64,000 bases of DNA, from positions 806,001-870,000 of the forward strand of contig JAGMWG010000019.1 in assembly GCA_020744225.1 (NCBI GenBank), written 5' to 3'. Under the pieces are notes generated by a model. That model saw only the letters and a program-made list of their open reading frames with translations. It was not told the origin of the DNA and did not search any database. Below, piece after piece: positions 11,363 through 21,831 of this stretch (its first letter is position 1; every line of letters starts with the position of its first letter). The translations under genes were made by a program, and so were the position numbers. Source of the DNA: Paraphoma chrysanthemicola (lineage: Eukaryota > Ascomycota > Dothideomycetes > Pleosporales > Phaeosphaeriaceae).

Positions 11363-13045
11363 CTATCCCCAGAACTCACCGCCCAACCACCTGTTCAGCA
11401 TCTCGAGTGACGCCTCAGGCTGGTCGTATGGGACCATGTGGCCACCTGCATGGAGCTTCAAGAAGGTAAAGTTGCCATGGCTCTTGACCTGGCCAACAGT
11501 CCTGCCATCACCGTCAATCTTGAAATCCTCCAACTTGGCCTTCTGGTACTCCTTCTGGCCAGGCCACTCGAGCGCCTCAGTCCAGGCCTTGTTGCCGAGC
11601 CAGTTGCAGATGTAGTCAGCATCACCAGCGTAGATCAAGACTGGGATCTCCTCGAGGATGCTAGGAACGACACGGTGGTATGGCTTCATCCAGTCACCCT
11701 GGAGGAGGAAGTTGCGGTTGATGTCAAAGTTGCAAGACTCGTAGGACGAAACCTCTGCGCCGACAGCCTTCATGACCTCCTTCTTGTTGAGGTAGCCCTG
11801 TATCCAGTCAAGCTCGTCGTAGCAAAGAGAGTTGCTGCCGCATGGCTTGCGGACGTCATAGACGTTCTGGCCGGTGCGCTGGTAAGGACCAATCATGGCA
11901 TTGTTACAGTAGATAGAGGCAGGTACGCAAGACCAGACAGACTCGGAGTTGTAGCAGTTCTCGATGAGGCTGGCGCAGCGTGGGTAGGCGTTATCCATAG
12001 ACTGGCAGGAACCCTCGTCGAGGACAGCGGGCCAGCCACCCTCACCGCAGGCCATGGGGCGGTAGTACTCGTACTGAGTGAGGCCATCAGTCAGACCGTT
12101 ACCGATCAAAACAGACTGGAGATTGATGTTGCGCTTCTTGTGAGACAGGATCTCAGACGCAAAGACGGGGATGTAGTGGCCAGCGTACGATTCGCCAGAG
12201 ATGTGGAAGCTCTGCTTGGAGTACTCGGGGAACTGCTTGAAGAACAGAGTAAGGAGAGCGTAGATGTCCTTGCCGGCAGCGACCGTGTTGCTGACGGAGC
12301 CGCTCGAGTATGAGAAACCGACGTTGACGGGCTGGTCGAGGAAGATGACAGAAGCGTTGGCGTTCCACGAGTAGGGGTTGTGCTTGATCTTCTGATCCTT
12401 GGTGATGGAGGCAGGGCCGAGCTCCATGAATAGACCCGTCAGCGATGAGCAACCAGGGCCGCCATTGAGCCAGAGCACTACGGGGTCGTTCTTGGGGTCA
12501 TTTCGGGACTCGAAGAACCCTAGGCGTTGTTAGCTAGGGTGGCAAATGTCGTGTTCATGCAGGTACTCACAATAGAACAGGTGCTTGTCTTCCTCGTTAT
12601 CATCGAGATAGCCGCTGTATTGCTTGACCTTGTCGACGCCTAGTACGCTGGGGTCGACAGTCTTGACCCTGAGGTCGTATTGCTCCAGCTTGCCGTCAAT
12701 CTCGCGCTCCTTCTCGCCATTGGCATTCTCGACCCAGACGTTCTGGACGTCGGCGCCCTTGACAACATGGTCCCACTCGCTGTCATGCTTGCGGGTATGT
12801 GGCTTGGGTGATGAGAAGAAGGCGGCCTTCTCGAAGCTCTCTGGGAACATCATGGCCACCTCGTCCCAGGTGGCGCGTGCCTCGCCGGTGAGCGACTTGA
12901 GGCTCTCCTCGAGGTTGTGCAGCGGCTTCGACCAGGCATTCTCCTTGAGCTCGCTGAACGAGTCGGGAAACTTGAGGACCTGCTGCTGTGGCGCGACGGC
13001 AGCAGACGCGGCGCTGACGAGCAGCGCCGAGGCGGCGACCTTCAT
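11363..13045 (-). CDS. cpyA: Vacuolar carboxypeptidase Y homolog (serine carboxypeptidase S10)
   Basis: A full-length 543-aa pre-pro-carboxypeptidase Y, the vacuolar exopeptidase that degrades peptides from the C-terminus. Exons: 13045-12571 and 12519-11363; the 51-bp intron carries a CTAAC branch point, and the splice makes W-F-F-E-S-R. Residues 1-17 look like a signal peptide, followed by a propeptide of about 110 residues. Substrate and oxyanion block LWLNGGPGCSS starts near residue 174; the catalytic triad is Ser of GESYAGHY (about 269), Asp in GDADYICNW (458-460) and His in GGHMVPY (519). The length and the GGEFWG-type C-terminus match Aspergillus CpyA. It is divergent from SDO1, with about 600 bases between the two start codons. 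Confidence 0.96.
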
Positions 13046-13646
13046 TGTGGGTGGTGGTAGAGCTGCCGGAGCTCCGAGAGTAGTGGTGAGATGAGAAGTG
13101 CTCGGATGAAGGAACAAAAGAGCACAATGGGATGGATAGATGGAGAGAGGAGGGATGGCAGGGGAGAGATGGGATGAGGAAGCTTGGGGAAGGCGAGGTG
13201 TGTTGGGAGCTCGTGTGGAGGAGCTACTGGCCAGGCAACTGGCTGGCTGGTGACTGGATGACGCAGCTTATCGGTGGCTGGGGCCGTCCGAGCGCGGATC
13301 ACGGGGCCTTAGCGTTTCACGATAGCCTCAGGCGGCGCCCTCGGAAGGTCAAGCGGCGCTTTTACAAGCACATCGAGTGCATCATCAGACTGGCCGCATC
13401 CATCAGGGACGTCTTCGCTGCATTCCGCGGTCGTGGTTGCGAGTTGAACTGCGTGTTGTGTCAATGCCGCGGCAGTTACCAAATGTGGACTAGTGCCATC
13501 TGTGTCCGTCAGCCTTGCCGTGAATCATTCTGAGTGGGAGCGATGATGCACCCCACCAAAATATCATGGCCAACTTTTATACTCCGCGAACAACACACAA
13601 TATAACGACACAACACACAACCCGATACCCACCATAATACTTCAAG
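13046..13646. promoter_or_regulatory. Divergent promoter region between cpyA and SDO1
   Basis: The 601 bases between two divergent start codons must hold both promoters. A TTTATAC element at 13576-13582 sits about 70 bases upstream of the SDO1 ATG and is a plausible TATA element for that gene. The half nearer cpyA is purine-rich on the plus strand (GGGA/GGAA runs from about 13130 to 13200). No further gene seen. Confidence 0.5.
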
Positions 13647-14581
13647 ATGCCGGTCGGAATCAACCAACCTTCAAATCAGATCAAACTCACCAACGTGTCC
13701 CTGGTGCGCATGAAGAAAGGTACATCAACTTCCAGCTCTTGGCCCACGCCCTCAGTAACATTCTACAAATAGGCAAGAAGCGCTTTGAGATCGCATGCTA
13801 CAAGAACAAAGTTCTCGAATACCGCAACCGCATCGAGACCGACCTCTCCAATGTCCTGCAGATCGAGAATGTCTTCCTGAACGTGTCGAAAGGCCAAGTC
13901 GCACCCAAAGCCGATCTCGAAAAGGCCTTCCCGAAGAAGTCACTGGACGACATAATAAAGGATATCCTAGACAATGGCGAACTACAAGTCGGTGAAAAGG
14001 AACGAAACGCCGAACTGGAAAGAGTCAAGAATGAAGTCATCGACATAGTGGCTGGCAAACTAGTCGACCCCAAGACGAAGCGCGTCTACACCAGCGGCAT
14101 GATCGAGAAGGCGCTGGACGGTCTAAGCAGCCAGGCCGCATCCCAGCAAGCCGAAAAGAAAGACGAGGAAAGCGAAGATAAGGGCAAAGCAAAAGAACTT
14201 CCAAAATGGACTGGCATCGTCACTACCAAATCCGCAAAGTCACAAGCCCTCTTCGCCATGAAAGCACTCATCGCTCACCAACCTATCCCAGTCGCACGCA
14301 TGCAAATGAAACTCCGCATCACCTGCCCGACGTCGGTGCTCAAGCAGGCCGCCAAAGTCGCGCCGAAGACCGGCGACGACAAAGCTTCGGGGACAGTCAA
14401 GGATGCGATACTTGGGTTCATGGAGAACATCGAGAGCCAAGATACCGTGGGCGCAGAGTGGGAAGCTGTGGGACTGGTCGAGCCCGGTGCATTCAAGGGC
14501 CTGAACGAGCTGATTGAGGGCCAGACCAAAGGACGGGGCAACGTCGAGGTGCTAGAGATGGCGGTTGGCGCGGACGATTGA
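13647..14581 (+). CDS. SDO1: Ribosome maturation protein SDO1/SBDS
   Basis: A 293-aa SBDS-family protein. With the GTPase Efl1 it releases Tif6/eIF6 from the nascent 60S subunit in the cytoplasm, so subunits can join. Exon 1 (13647-13719) encodes the hallmark start NQPSNQIKLTNVSLVR, and exon 2 (13773-14581) continues with KKRFEIACYKNK and the rest of the N-terminal FYSH domain. The 53-bp intron restores G-K-K-R. The middle three-helix domain has the D-x-T-x-R-x-Y-like block (DPKTKRVYTSGMIEKAL), and the C-terminal ferredoxin-like domain starts near residue 185. A charged, Lys/Glu-rich linker at about residues 140-160 is longer than in yeast. Identification is firm. Confidence 0.95.
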
Positions 14582-15726
14582 GTGGTGACACGTCACGTCG
14601 CGAACGCGAAAAAGGAGCGCCTGCACGACTTCACGTGGAGCGTAGGAGGACTGAATAGGAAAAGATATGGGCAGTGGAGCATGGAGGGAAAAAAGCGCAG
14701 GGCTGTATGGCGTGCCAGGGTCGCTGCTGCACCGTGGCCGAGCCTCGTTCGTCGCCTCACATTGCGGAGGATTGCACACCGATGGATGTCCGAAGCCCGA
14801 AGTAGTGCATGTAAGGCAGTGGTCATTACTCTGTGAGCTTAGGATGTGTCGTCGTAGTGTCGCTTCCAGGCGACTTAGTCTCGACAGACTTCCACCGTTG
14901 TCGTCATGCTGGAGCTGTAAATCTATGCCCAACCCGCCATATACAATCAAGTACAAAATATACCACTTTCATCGTGCTGGAATCATGTCTTTACTACTAA
15001 TCTCATCGAGTGACTGTCGCACGTGGCCTTCCTTTCTCCCCGTCTATGCGACTATCGTGCACTTCCCTATCCACTCTAGCCCGACCCCATCCCAACTCGA
15101 ACATCCCTGCACCCACCACCCCATCACCTAGCACCACGACACGACACGACACATCCCTCCTCATCTCGAACATTCCTCGCTAGCCTGCTTCGCCCTTCGC
15201 AACGGTCCGCAGAGCCTATGCATCCGCGTCCAGTCATACGGCGCCAGCTGTTGTGCCCGTGCATGAGTCTGCATGACGGGGCGTGGGGTTGCACAACGCT
15301 TTTTTTGCCGAGCATTGCGCGAAGACAATATTGAGTTTTGCAATAGAGTTGGTGGTGTGAGATTTTGAGTGCATACGAGTATTGATTAGAGTATGTTGAA
15401 ATTGGGTTGGACAGATTGACTAGGCTGCTTAGGTATGCTGAACGCCAGATGTGAGATTCGTTACTGTTACTGCTACTGCTAGTTGTACATGTAAATGCCT
15501 GGATCGTTAAAGTCGTGCTCATAATCGTTTGAATCATGCAAGTACGCCTGCCTGTCTGTCTCTCTGCGCGCGCCCGTTCCGTAAATGCAGCCTTTCGTGA
15601 GATCATAAGTCGTAGTCGTAAATGCAGGCCCAATATGCAGAAATAAACCCCAAGGATGATAAGAGATTGAAAGCGAAAGTGATATCAAATCTATCAGTGA
15701 TTGAAGGGTAGAGAGGACGTATGTGA
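14582..15726. other. Intergenic between convergent genes, no gene seen
   Basis: About 1.1 kb between the SDO1 stop and the stop of the convergent Ser-rich gene, so mainly 3' untranslated and spacer sequence. It holds a short run of about three ACGAC units (15136-15152) and a TTACTG/CTACTG-like run near 15462-15481. No RNA gene recognised. Confidence 0.55.
15136..15152. repeat. Short (ACGAC)n simple repeat
   Basis: About 3.4 tandem copies of a 5-base unit in the spacer between two convergent genes; a small microsatellite with no evident role. Confidence 0.6.
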
Positions 15727-16368
15727 TCAATCCCACCATCGACGGTTCAACACGCGTCCATTGTCGCTCAAGATGGCCAGCACCTCGGCGCTGTTGGTTC
15801 GCACGCCCCATATGCGCTCGACAGGCTCTGCGATTGACATCCAGTCCAAGCCGCGGACGTCGTACATGTCAAGAACTGCTCGAACTAACCAGGGCGAGTA
15901 CATCGGGTAGCTAGTGTCCTGGTACAGGAATGGCGAGGATGGCTCCTCGATAGGTGTCGCATCTTCGTACGAGATAGACTGACAGAACGTCAAGGGATGT
16001 GGGCGCTGTCGCTTGCTCGTCGAGGGCAAGAGTGGAGAGTCAGACATGAGGTCCATCTCCTCATCGGAGTGGGAAGGCGAGCTGGCGACGGAAGAAGACG
16101 CGCTCGATACTTCTGACATGATTGACTCGTCGCTCATCTTGGTGTGGAGCGGGAGGAGAACATTGACGGGCTGTAGTGCGCCTTGTTCTGTTGCTTGAAA
16201 GATATCATGATGTAGAAGCGCCTTGGTGCTGATAGTCCCCGTCGACTTGGAGTAGGGCGACTCTTCAATCGGCGTCACACTTATACGAGATGAGGGGGTG
16301 TCGAATGACTGCGATCGTATGCGCACCTTTGGGGACGGTGTTCGCGGCGGTGCAATGATGGTCGCCAT
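15727..16368 (-). CDS. Hypothetical Ser-rich protein, C-terminal conserved block
   Basis: A single-exon frame of 213 aa, not recognised as a named family. The N-terminus is Pro/Ser/Thr-rich and disordered (TPSPKVRIRSQSFDTPSSR; ISVTPIEESPYSKS), with several SP/TP sites that could be phosphorylated. A Ser/Glu/Asp stretch lies mid-protein. The last 70 residues are ordered: SPWLVRAVLDMYDVRGLDW, then P-V-E-R-I-W-G-V and ending L-N-R-R-W-W-D. That C-terminal block reads like a small helical domain and is the part most likely to be conserved. An upstream non-ATG extension was ignored; the start chosen is the first ATG. Function unknown. Confidence 0.65.
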   Translation of the reverse strand: MATIIAPPRTPSPKVRIRSQSFDTPSSRISVTPIEESPYSKSTGTISTKALLHHDIFQATEQGALQPVNVLLPLHTKMSDESIMSEVSSASSSVASSPSHSDEEMDLMSDSPLLPSTSKRQRPHPLTFCQSISYEDATPIEEPSSPFLYQDTSYPMYSPWLVRAVLDMYDVRGLDWMSIAEPVERIWGVRTNSAEVLAILSDNGRVLNRRWWD

Positions 16369-17345
16369 ACTGTAGCGACACTGTAACAGATATGGCTTTT
16401 GCAATCAGTGGCGAGCAAGGAGAAAGCCCTTGAGCTCAGCTTGACGTTTGATCTGTCTCCTGAGTAAGCCTTATATCAGTCGTGCTCATCCGAGGCATGC
16501 GGCCTTTCGCTGGCCCTGCATATCGATATGCAACCACGCCACGGGACAGAGCGGAATGTGGCCAAACGGATCAAAATTTCTGCATGCAGTTGTGGAGATT
16601 GCAAGGCCATAGAAGCTGCTCGACTATGGCGCGTTGTGCGGAGAAGAAGGCTCAACACGAGTGGTCGAGACATAGCGATGGTGCAGTTTTCGTGGGAGAC
16701 AACGCACTCCACACTTGGCGTGCGAGGCGCGAGAAATGACAGGCCGAAGGACAGCCTACATTGAAATCAGTCAGCATCACCAGTAATTGGCAGGCGCGCG
16801 CTCTCTCAGTGGTAACATCACCCCGATCATTCTGGACCAATGTCGCATACGAACCTCGTTGACAATGAAGCCGACTCTGGTTGCGAAGAAGAGAAAGCAA
16901 CCCTGGGACCGTTGGCGGTCCGTTCCGACTAGCTTAATTGCCTTTCGATGGCGGAGACTGATGCAGACCGTGGCGCCTGTGAGAGTAAGCCTGTTCGTGA
17001 CGTGGAGAACGAATGCTGGCCACATATGCAACCACGTCGGTTGACCACCAATCAGAATCGGACCTCGAAACTATCGGCGCAGTGGTAGTAGTGAGCACGA
17101 GAGCCACATGAGAGAACATATGGCCAAACAGATGTGGAACGGAATGGAAGCTGAAAGTGTGATTTTGTTACAGGTTGTCTCGGCCAACCCTTTAGCCGTG
17201 GTTTATTCATCACCGTCCCATGTCGTGCAAACCGCATGTGTAAGTGTGAAAAGCCAATGAAAGCCGTTTGATAAACACCGTAAGTGCACCACCCGATTCG
17301 TAGAAGCCATATCCAGCCCCTGCTGCCCAGCGCATGCGAAAACCC
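16369..17345. other. Intergenic, no gene seen
   Basis: Nearly 1 kb between the start of the Ser-rich gene and the stop of RPS18, both on the minus strand. It probably holds the promoter of the former and the 3' end of the latter. Nothing else recognised. Confidence 0.55.
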
Positions 17346-18262
17346 TTAACCCTTCTTCTTGGACACACCGACGGTTCGGCCGCGGCGACCGGTAGTCTTC
17401 GAGTGCTGACCACGGACACGGAGACCCCAGTAATGACGGAGACCACGGTGAGCGCGGATCTTCTTCAAACGCTCGAGATCGTCACGGAGCTTGCTGTCGA
17501 CGCCGTTGGCGAGGACCTGGCTGTCCTTGCCGTCGACGATGTCGCGCTGTCTGTTGAGGAACCAGCCGGGGATCTTGTCTGTAGGGTTGTTAGATCGCAG
17601 TTCGGGTCGTTGACCGAGGAAGGAACATACACTGCGACGGGTTCTGGATGATGGTGACAATGCGCTCAAGCTCTTCAGAGGTGAGGTCACCAGCGCGCTT
17701 GGTGAGATCAACATCGGCCTTCTTGCAGACCAAGTTGGAGTAGCGGCGACCGACACCCTTGATCTTAGTCAAGGCGTACATGACCTTTTGCTTGCCATCG
17801 ACGTTCGTGTTCAACAAACGGATGATGTATTGGAAGCTGTACATAGTCAGCACTGGTTTTGGGCAGACTGGTCCGCAACGATTCCGACAACTGAGCACAT
17901 GCGGCAAGCACATCAGAGCCCCTCGCCAATGTAGACCCCAACACCCGAAGCATGCTGTTTGCGCCCAACGATTTTGCCATCCTGCCAAGTCTCCTCCCAT
18001 CAGGACTTCACGATCTTTCTGTCCCGATGCATTGATGATGGCATCCACAGCATGCTTCTGGGCGATGGATGAGCCAGAAACGGTAGACGGGATTGGCTTG
18101 TGCAGGAACTCTGGTGTGCGAGGCGACGAGTGCGATGTCGAATTTGAGGTGCGGCGGTGGTTGCGGTGGGCATTGCGTACTTAGACTTCTCTCCTGAGAC
18201 GAGCGCTAGACATCAATCAGTATAATTATCGTTCGAAGCCATGCAGCGTATACTCACACATG
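17346..18262 (-). CDS. RPS18: 40S ribosomal protein S18 (uS13)
   Basis: A 155-aa uS13 protein of the small-subunit head, contacting the P-site tRNA and the intersubunit bridges. Four exons: 18262-18259 (only ATG plus one base), 18205-18181, 17836-17631 and 17578-17346. Joined, they read M-S-L-V-S-G-E-K-S-N-F-Q-Y-I-I-R-L-L, then KGVGRRYSNLVCKKADVDL, the Q-N-P-S-Q-Y-K-I-P-G-W junction over the third intron, and the RAHRGLRHYWGLRVRGQH-type C-terminus. Introns are 53, 344 and 52 bp; the second is far longer than any other in the window. The C-terminus ends VGVSKKKG, a basic tail. Intron-rich 5' ends are usual for fungal ribosomal protein genes. Confidence 0.96.
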
Positions 18263-19518
18263 ATGGCGGCGTGTCGGAGCTCGTCAGTGTGGTGTTGTCG
18301 TTGCTGTCTCCAAGTCGTGGGAGCAATATTCGACGCAGCGCGTGGACCTTAGCGAAGCGAGAAGTGGTCTGTGCACGGGGCTAAAACTGATAGGGTTGGC
18401 GTAGCACTAGTCCGCTCTTGGGAAGGTATCGCAAGCTACCTCTCCGTGTAGTGTCTCCCCTTGAACTCGGCACCACAACCTTTGCTCACAACATTCTCGG
18501 CTTTGCTCCACGATGCGTGACGAAGGTGCGACGGCGACACCCCTTCGACAGCACTGCCTCACCTTTGGAAGTCTGCCTCATGTACTTCTCCTGCATGAGG
18601 GACTTCAGGCAGTGCAGCAGCACAAGACCTTGCCTGCTTGTAGCGACTGGGCGCAGCAACCCTAAACATCACCATCGATCAATCTGCTCTCACTGACCAC
18701 GGCCCACGGTTTACCTAGGCACGCACGCTCCATAGACTCGTCATGCCAGGTCTGAGCTTCTCCAGATGGCTGCCTCCGGGACAGTTTCGCGGCGACAGGT
18801 GTCCCAGATATGGTAAACTTTCGAATTGAACACCCTCAATGTCCGCTGCGCACAGGAACCGCGTCGCAATCCGTACGCCACCGCTTCGGACACTGGCTGG
18901 TAGCCTTGGACTTCATAAGTGATTGTTTGACTACATTCGAAGATTGGTAACTTCTGCCGGCCAACTGACCTTCTTGGCCCCAGCACCTTTCCTCATTCAT
19001 TCTGTACATTGGCCCATGGCCCTCGACTCTGCTGATCTTTCCCCTTTCGACGTTTTCGCTAGTCTTATTTCGTCGGTGTGCGGCAGTTTTCACCCTGTTG
19101 CTTTGAGGCTGTGTGGCGAAGTTCGCGAGTGGGCGTGGCTGAGCAGCTACACCACTCAACAAAATAATGACGAAGCATGGAGTAACACTGGTGCCTGAGA
19201 GCAGGGGGAAGCTCATTGAGCCGCAAACAAGGTGGTCGAATCTCTTAATTATAGCGGCCTGCTCTGCGGCGAGGGTTTTCCTGGTAGCCCCCAGCAGCCT
19301 TACACTCCACCTTGTTCCAAGCCAATTGCGACGCAACTTCCTTCGTAGTCTATCGTTATACCTCAGCTCTCTAATATCTTGAGTCTGCCTTCCCTTGTCT
19401 CTTTCTCTTCTCACCGGCGCAAATCGATGCATCGTCCTAGCAGTGCACTCTCGGACAATCCCATTTTCAGAGCGGGTGTCTTGCCTAGACCGCGTGCCTC
19501 CACCAAGAGACTACCACC
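18263..19518. promoter_or_regulatory. Divergent promoter region between RPS18 and a zinc-ribbon protein gene
   Basis: About 1.26 kb between two divergent start codons. Two telobox-like AACCCTA motifs are present: TAGGGTT at 18391-18397 (AACCCTA on the RPS18 strand), about 130 bases from the RPS18 ATG, and AACCCTAAA at 18658-18666. Such boxes occur in ribosomal protein promoters of other fungi and plants. A long open frame on the minus strand here (18836-19432) has no protein-like character and was rejected. Confidence 0.5.
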
Positions 19519-21150
19519 ATGGCTGACCGAGAGGCCATGACCACCGAGACAAGGCCGTCTTCGATGACCACGCCGACCCACGCCCCACCCTCAACTCCAC
19601 CGGCTCGGCAGGATACAAGCTCATCAAGTGGTAGCGGCCCATATTCGCCCATCCCTGAGGGTCGTTGGAAGGTTCCCTTTCATGGCAATTGTCCTAGATG
19701 CCACCACTATCATAAAGCAGTGCAAGTCAAAGTCAATGTAGGGCCAGACTCAAGCCAAGTCAGCTACATTCATTGCGAGGAGTGCGGCGAGAAATGGGGG
19801 GCATTTGGTGGCCGCAGCACGACCCAAATCAGTTTGTTGTCCGATATCACAACCGAACCAGATCCGATGGAAACGGAACTGCGTTATAGCCTTGTGGAGG
19901 CCGTGAAAGCTGCCACAAACGTCGCTTCCCTGGGCGGCATTGCTGAGCTTCCAACATATGGAATCTCACGACAAGCCTCCCATCGATCTGGCGCAGAACA
20001 ACAGTCTGATGGTATGGATCAGTCAAATGCTCCGTCCACTTCTGTTGGTCTGGAAGAGTCTACTTCTCGACACCAACGCCAAGAGGCTCGACTGCCCCGT
20101 GTTTCCACCTATCCCCTAGTTCGGAGCGACACTCAAGCTAAAGATCGCAGCCTGCCATATCAGCTTGCATCCAAATTGAAGAGGTCCGTTAGCGCACGTC
20201 TCTCTGGCTCACAGAAAGAGGTATTGAGACGCCTTTTACCTGCTTCGATTCAGCCAAGGTTGTCAGCTCGCCAGCTCGAGAAGTCCCCTGTTCGGACGCC
20301 ACCTGACGCGTCGCCCAGCGGTACCGTTCAGCCTCGCTTACAGGTCGCGGATGAAGTCAGCAACAATAATGCGGCCAACACAAGCATAAATGATTTCGCT
20401 GTGCCTGGTCCTTCCGAACCTCGTACAGAGGTGGCGGTATACATCGAAAGCTTGGATAAATCCGGCCTTCGTTCGATGAGTGAACAAGAAAGAGCTTCCT
20501 GGTTCCGGGAGAAGTTGACGGCCTTTAAGGTGCGACAAAGGAGTAAACATGCGCCTTTGGGATTTTCTCCAATCTTCCAAACGAGTATTCGGGCTGAACC
20601 ATCAGGCTTTCACAATAGACCTCCTGGTCGGTACTCAATCGAAGTGCGCCATGCTGGAACACATTTCGACAACGTCGATGCCAATTTTCCTCACGAAGTC
20701 GCTTCGCGACGCAGCACCATCTCTATTAGCGATGTCAACTCTGAACCACCGTCAGTATCAGACGAGGCCAACATCGCTGTTCGATCCCGGTATTCGTACT
20801 TGCAACAGCGAGTCCGACGTGGATTAGGACCGCAGCGCCCGCGGTCATTGCCAAACGCACCGCGATCGCCGCCAGCATCTCATCAACAAAGAAACTCTGT
20901 CGATTTGCTCAGGTACAACATCGACACCGGTAGCAATACTTCTATTCAAGGACAAGCCTCTCAAAGATCGTCCCGCTGGTCTCAAAATTCTGGTACCTTA
21001 CAGGGGACAGTTGATGGCGACAATGTCTCTGTCTCACAATCATCATACCGACGGCCATCAGACGAAGACGTGTACAGCAGTGAAGCTTCTACAATGCCGC
21101 AACCAACCCCACTGTCTCCTCCAGCCAATCACCGCAACGACTCCGTGTAA
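19519..21150 (+). CDS. Hypothetical protein with N-terminal zinc ribbon and long disordered tail
   Basis: A single-exon 543-aa protein. Residues about 50-95 carry two Cys pairs with His nearby: GNCPRCHHYHKA and HCEECGEKWG, a treble-clef or zinc-ribbon pattern that could bind zinc and a protein or nucleic acid partner. The remainder is rich in Ser, Pro, Gln and Arg, with no hydrophobic core, so it is predicted to be disordered. It includes many R-S/S-R and S-P motifs (for example PRSLPNAPRSPPASH), a composition typical of fungal regulatory scaffolds. I do not recognise a named family, and the gene shares its upstream region with RPS18. Moderate confidence it is real: the frame is intact over 1.6 kb and the start context (ACCACCATGG) is excellent. 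Confidence 0.7.
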   Translation: MADREAMTTETRPSSMTTPTHAPPSTPPARQDTSSSSGSGPYSPIPEGRWKVPFHGNCPRCHHYHKAVQVKVNVGPDSSQVSYIHCEECGEKWGAFGGRSTTQISLLSDITTEPDPMETELRYSLVEAVKAATNVASLGGIAELPTYGISRQASHRSGAEQQSDGMDQSNAPSTSVGLEESTSRHQRQEARLPRVSTYPLVRSDTQAKDRSLPYQLASKLKRSVSARLSGSQKEVLRRLLPASIQPRLSARQLEKSPVRTPPDASPSGTVQPRLQVADEVSNNNAANTSINDFAVPGPSEPRTEVAVYIESLDKSGLRSMSEQERASWFREKLTAFKVRQRSKHAPLGFSPIFQTSIRAEPSGFHNRPPGRYSIEVRHAGTHFDNVDANFPHEVASRRSTISISDVNSEPPSVSDEANIAVRSRYSYLQQRVRRGLGPQRPRSLPNAPRSPPASHQQRNSVDLLRYNIDTGSNTSIQGQASQRSSRWSQNSGTLQGTVDGDNVSVSQSSYRRPSDEDVYSSEASTMPQPTPLSPPANHRNDSV

Positions 21151-21831
21151 CCCGACCCGGAGTTTACCCGCTTCGTTTCCTTCGGCCATCAATCGATACA
21201 TCCTCACGATTTCATTCTCACGATACCCACACCTCCCGTACATCCGGCCGCGTTGTTCTGGCCTCTTACATCTTTTGAAATATTGGGCTGTTGGGGTGCT
21301 CCACCAATTCTACAAGTCAATCTCTTTTCAGTGCCCGCATATCCGATCGCTATCTTAAACGAACCTTTATACACACTTCCATCTTCGATTGGACCTCCAC
21401 TCACATAGACTTTTAGCATTGTGCATTTCAATTTTCTTTGATTACATTCTTTCAGCCAATGGTGGCTCTGTGTTTCGATATAAAGCATGTCAGCAATGAG
21501 GTTCAGGAGACATGAAGCTTCACGGTCATTTTCACGATGTATGGATATGTATGATGCTAGAAGTATTGTGACATTATTTCCTTGCGTGCATATAGACTAC
21601 AGATGTAAATCTAAATGAGTGACACTATCTTAGCATCTTGGTTGCCGCTTTCAAGACGAGTCATCAGACCAGGGCTATAGGCTTTTCAATCCTGGTATAT
21701 TTGTTCTAGCTAAGATCGCCTCCATACATCGAGCTATAATGGTAAAAGTGAGCGCCCGCGCAAACCAAATGGGTATCTCCAAACCTTGCCCTCAAAATCA
21801 AAATTCCTCTCGACATCTACCACGCAATTAC
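21151..21831. other. Intergenic between convergent genes
   Basis: About 680 bases between two convergent stop codons, AT-richer than the flanks and consistent with 3' untranslated and terminator sequence. No gene seen. Confidence 0.6.

Noticed and set aside
11438..12313. 291-codon open frame on the plus strand inside the carboxypeptidase Y gene
   Set aside because: It is the antisense shadow of a GC-rich coding exon; the sequence is Val/Ala/Leu-rich with no domain, and the opposite strand encodes a certain enzyme.
18836..19432. 198-codon open frame on the minus strand between RPS18 and the zinc-ribbon gene
   Set aside because: Arg/Ser-rich with no motif, no splice partners, and in the expected promoter of a highly expressed gene.
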